NCBI GenBank assembly: GCA_963717195.1
Contig: CAVQVR010000001.1
Coordinates: 458,069-522,068 of the forward strand
Reading direction: 5' to 3'
Source of the DNA: JACDAE01 sp963717195
GTDB taxonomy: Bacteria > Chloroflexota > Ktedonobacteria > Ktedonobacterales > Ktedonobacteraceae
DNA: 64,000 nucleotides
Made by a program: the position numbers and the translations under genes. Of this stretch, positions 62,970 through 64,000 are shown piece by piece. The first letter of the stretch is position 1. Each line of letters begins with the position of its first letter. The notes below the pieces were generated by a model. It worked only from the letters and a program-made list of their open reading frames with translations. It made no database searches and was not told the origin of the DNA.

Positions 62970-64000
62970 ATGGGCATTGCAGCTATGGTTGGCACGTCTA
63001 TCAAGAGGCGTGAAGACCCACGATTAATTACCGGGCAGGCCACCTATGTTGACGACATCAAACTTCCCGGCATGCTCTACATGATGGTGTTGCGTAGTCC
63101 ATATGGGCACGCACGTATACTTAGCATCAACACCGCAGCCGCACGCGAACATCCTGGAGTAAGCGCCGTCTATACAGCAGAAGATGTGAAAGGGAAAGTC
63201 GGCAACGTCGCTATTGCAGTACCGCTGGGACATATTGCCGATGGTATGGGTGTGCACGGTGCGCTGGCCGAGGGCAAGGTGCGTTTCTATGGAGATCCCG
63301 TTGCTGTCGTTATAGCAAACGATCCCTATACGGCTCGGGATGCACTTGACCTGATTGAAGTTGATTATGAGTCATTACCTGCTGCGGTTGATGTTGAAAA
63401 GGCAATGCAGGCCAATTCTCCATTACTTTATGAAGAATTTGGCACCAACGTTGCCTTCAGTTCACACCCCGATTCAACAGAAATTGATAAGGTTCTTGCA
63501 CAGACAAAGACCGATGGTGGCGTCACAATCAAAGCAAAATTGGTCAATCAGCGCGTAGCTCCAGTTTCCATGGAGACGCGTGGGGTTGTTGCGGAATATC
63601 GCAAAGCCACAAGAGACTCACCGTCTGGAGTTCCTCGCAGATTCCGCACCTTTTGCGCAATATTCTAGCCGCAACGGTCGGCTTGCCACAGCATCAAGTA
63701 CGCGTCATTGTGCCAGAAGTTGGCGGCGGCTTTGGCTGTAAACTCAATGTCTACCCTGAAGAACTCCTTGCCGCATTTGCTTCAATGAAACTCAGGCCTT
63801 CCTGTAAAATGGATCGAGGATCGCAGCGAAAATCTCGCGGTCACCGTCCACGGACGTGACCAGGTTGACTATATCGAGGTTGCCGCTAGAAAAGATGGTA
63901 AAGTAACGGGGCTGAAGGTACATGGGATATCAGATATGGGAGCCTATAGCCAGCTCTTTACTGATGTGATTATGATTGCCTTCGGCTTCCCAGTCTCCTG
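62970..64000 (+). pseudogene. Large molybdopterin subunit of a molybdenum hydroxylase (CoxL-like), frameshifted and partial
   Basis: Begins GTSIKRREDPRLITGQATYVDDIKLPGMLY, the standard start of the Mo-binding subunit. The frame breaks near 63611 (after VAEYRKATR): the expected LTVWSSSQIPHLLRNILAATVGLPQHQVRVIVPEVGGGFGCK continues in another frame, then near 63797 the original frame resumes with PVKWIEDRSENLAVTVHGRDQ and runs to the window edge. The conserved VGGGFGCK loop is in the shifted part. So the coding content is nearly complete but two compensating shifts interrupt it. It is either a recent pseudogene or two base errors. Only the first 340 or so residues are in view of a family of about 780. 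Confidence 0.8.

Overview
The window looks like chromosomal DNA of a soil-type Chloroflexota bacterium, most probably class Ktedonobacteria. This is an inference from gene content, not from a marker gene. It rests on three eukaryote-like Ser/Thr kinases with a single membrane span and a Thr/Pro-rich linker, many secreted glycoside hydrolases, a T-box-led amino-acid operon, mixed ATG/GTG/TTG starts, and numerous short GC-rich interspersed repeats. There is no rRNA, CRISPR array, phage or transposase gene in the 64 kb.

Layout. 1-6983 (minus strand) is an arginine/histidine operon: a promoter and a long T-box leader, then argC, argB, hisS, hisG and a HAD-hydrolase/kinase-like fusion that runs off the left edge. 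The last three genes overlap by 4 nt each. 7178-12673 carries two tandem receptor-type kinases and an SDR enzyme. 12747-18712 has a tiny membrane protein, a DUF971 protein, a pentapeptide-repeat protein, fabG, a methyltransferase, an XRE-GAF regulator and a lectin-like protein. 18824-22884 has clpP, a DUF4177-like protein, a self-regulated-looking XRE gene, small membrane proteins, a truncated deazaflavin oxidoreductase and a Tat-exported carbonic anhydrase.

23096-27272 is the Hen1-Pnkp RNA-repair operon. Next to it is a decayed N6-adenine DNA methyltransferase (27349-29883), whose intact paralogue lies at 35546-38122. Between the two lies a carbohydrate island: a CE2-type esterase, a GC-rich GH5 enzyme, an RDD protein and a GH113-like protein. 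38181-45864 is a four-gene set of cell-surface proteins, a kinase and a sirtuin, the last two overlapping by 4 nt. 45895-55822 holds metabolic and transport genes, including beta-phosphoglucomutase with a GH65 phosphorylase, tRNA-Glu, a PAP2 phosphatase and a Ca2+/H+ or Na+ exchanger. 56121-64000 has an alpha-L-rhamnosidase, a cupredoxin lipoprotein, small secreted proteins, and the small and (frameshifted, partial) large subunits of a molybdenum hydroxylase.

The most unusual thread is a family of short repeats related to ATAAATCGCGCCCCTAC / GTAGGGGCGCGATTTAT. Copies are scattered between genes and also sit in frame inside three coding regions: the kinase at 43196 and both DNA methyltransferase paralogues. 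Several long perfect inverted repeats (16-34 bp stems) accompany them. Other points for a second look are the T-box that may jointly control arg and his genes, the HAD-kinase fusion, a zinc-ribbon gene without a canonical start, and several genes with apparent frameshifts that could be real decay or sequence error.
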